Shown here: one piece after another, positions 39,442 to 40,202 of the stretch
Numbering within the stretch: the first letter of the stretch is position 1
Layout of the letters: every line of letters starts with the position of its first letter
Virus record (IMG/VR): IMGVR_UViG_3300025303_000086
Span: 1 to 40,202 of that record
Strand: one strand, 5' to 3'
Length of the DNA stretch: 40,202 nt
Source: a virus
Translations under genes and position numbers: made by a program
Notes under the pieces: model-generated
Databases searched by the model: none
What the model was told of the DNA's origin: nothing
Seen by the model: only the letters and a program-made list of their open reading frames with translations

Positions 39442-39788
39442 ATCCCTGGGTCATCCTCTGCTGGGTCGGGAGCCTCGCCTACGCCGCCTTCATGGGGTAC
39501 GGCTGGGGCCAGGACGCCGAGATCGCCGACCAGTCCCGCGTGACCGCCGCGGTGGCCGCCGCCGGCCAGGAAGCCGCCAACGCCGCGGCCGGCCAGATCG
39601 CGAAGATCACCGTCAAGAACACCACCATCCGGCAGACGCTGGAGAAGGAAGTCCATGAACGTCCGGTCTACCGCGACTGCGTCGCTGATCCTGCTGCTCG
39701 CCGCCTGCTCAACGACACCATCGGCGCCGCCCCCGCCGGCTCAGCCCCTGGTGACGGCGGCGTGCCCGCCGCTGGCCCCGCTCGCTGA
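39438..39788 (+). CDS. Rz: Rz-like inner-membrane spanin
   Basis: A 116-residue protein with an N-terminal signal-anchor (NPWVILCWVGSLAYAAFMGY), an Ala/Gln-rich periplasmic coiled coil (VTAAVAAAGQEAANAAAGQI) and a C-terminal CVADPAARRLLNDTIG end typical of Rz proteins. With Rz1 it would join the inner and outer membranes and cause the last step of lysis. Starts by ATGA overlap with the DUF5675 gene. Confidence 0.85.
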   Translation: MNPWVILCWVGSLAYAAFMGYGWGQDAEIADQSRVTAAVAAAGQEAANAAAGQIAKITVKNTTIRQTLEKEVHERPVYRDCVADPAARRLLNDTIGAAPAGSAPGDGGVPAAGPAR

Positions 39789-39873
39789 CGACACGTTCGG
39801 GGCGTGGGTGCTGTGGGCCCAGTACGCCGGCGGCCAGTACAAGGTGTGCCGCGCGGCCTGCGTCAGGGAGTAG
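39655..39873 (+). CDS. Rz1: Rz1-like outer-membrane spanin lipoprotein, embedded in Rz
   Basis: A 72-residue lipoprotein starting MNVRSTATASLILLLAACST (lipobox LLAAC, Cys18), followed by the Pro-rich APPPPAQP segment of Rz1 proteins and three more cysteines. It begins inside Rz in another frame and extends 85 bp past it, the classic overlapping spanin arrangement. After maturation it would be anchored in the outer membrane. Confidence 0.87.
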   Translation: MNVRSTATASLILLLAACSTTPSAPPPPAQPLVTAACPPLAPLADDTFGAWVLWAQYAGGQYKVCRAACVRE

Positions 39874-39875
39874 GG

Positions 39876-40202
39876 CTACCAGCGTCCGAGCTGGGCGCCG
39901 GCCGATGGCTCGGGAGGGCCGTCGATCGGGTAGCAGGCCCAGGCCTGCGGGTTGCCCTTGATGGACCGGAGGTAGTCGATCGGCTGGTTGCCGTAGATCA
40001 GGACGTAGCCTCGGAAGATCCTCTTCACGATCGCGCTGTTCAACGGCGTCAGGATGTGTTCCCGGCCCGGGTCGCTTCCCCGGTGGAGGTAGGCCCCGCC
40101 GTTGTAGAAGGCCAGGTTGCCACGGTGGCGCGGAGCCACGCGAATCTCTTCCGCCGTGAGCTTCACCCCCTTGGCGCGCAGCTGGATCACCTCTACAAGC
40201 AT
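39876..40202 (-). CDS. Minus-strand hypothetical protein at the right edge
   Basis: A 108-residue frame, convergent with the lysis genes and separated from Rz1 by only two bases. It begins with ATG at the last base of the window (MLVEVIQLRAKGVKLTAEEI) and includes HRGNLAFYNGGAYLHRGSDP and YVLIYGNQPIDYLRSIKGNP. It could be complete or lack an N-terminal part outside the window. The middle part suggests a small alpha/beta protein; not recognised. As an opposite-strand gene at the prophage end it may be a lysogeny-expressed extra gene. Confidence 0.6.
   Translation of the reverse strand: MLVEVIQLRAKGVKLTAEEIRVAPRHRGNLAFYNGGAYLHRGSDPGREHILTPLNSAIVKRIFRGYVLIYGNQPIDYLRSIKGNPQAWACYPIDGPPEPSAGAQLGRW

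Overview
The window reads as an almost complete temperate phage genome (prophage), about 40 kb long and very GC-rich. It runs from an integrase whose stop codon is at base 1 to a lysis cassette near base 39,900. The virion genes follow the order of a short-tailed P22-type podovirus: terminase, P22-like portal, acidic scaffold, P22-like coat, gp4-like and gp10-like head-tail proteins, three ejection proteins and a tailspike. The GC-rich codon use and accessory gene types fit a host among the beta-proteobacteria (Burkholderiales-like). That host is an inference; no host gene, tRNA or att site is visible.

Layout. (1) 1-11,735, minus strand: a leftward early operon transcribed from a near-consensus promoter at 11,774-11,803. 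In transcription order it carries a small lipoprotein, two small conserved genes, a recombination module (Fe-S PD-(D/E)XK exonuclease, RecT annealase, SMC-like ATPase, DEDDh exonuclease), a HAD phosphatase, a J-domain protein, several small phage proteins, a cupin-like protein, a DUF4224 protein and the integrase. (2) 11,826-14,943: the lysogeny region. It holds a leftward repressor operon ended by an intrinsic terminator, a divergent Cro-like gene, two very small minus-strand genes, a tandem CII-type binding array and a CII-like regulator. The layout is that of lambda, but the repressor carries an extra PD-(D/E)XK-like segment between its DNA-binding and S24 domains. (3) 14,940-20,277, plus strand: an O-like replication initiator with internal iterons, two HNH proteins, RusA, a possible Acb2/Tad1-type anti-defence protein, two zinc-metalloprotease-like proteins and small zinc-finger proteins. 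(4) 20,280-38,363, plus strand: packaging, head, ejection and tailspike genes, interrupted at 30,418-31,511 by a hydroxylase-like and an acetyltransferase-like gene. (5) 38,373-39,873: two membrane proteins (holin candidates), a DUF5675 protein, and Rz with embedded Rz1. One minus-strand gene closes the window.

Genes are tightly packed. Most neighbours overlap at ATGA, GTGA or TGATG, which suggests translational coupling. Six or more 17-bp sites fitting GATNAGTC-N-GACTNATC lie at both early promoters, in front of the repressor gene, at 6.3 kb and at a promoter inside the structural operon (24.15 kb). They are the best candidates for the operators of this phage's repressor.

The most unusual points are the three-part repressor, four TTGC half-sites in exact 10-bp phase in front of the CII-like gene, a Cro-like gene whose ATG sits at the predicted transcription start, five TCGAAGC iterons at 11-bp spacing inside the replication gene, and structured RNA leaders before the portal, coat and hydroxylase genes. 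All functional calls are by eye from sequence; no database search was run.
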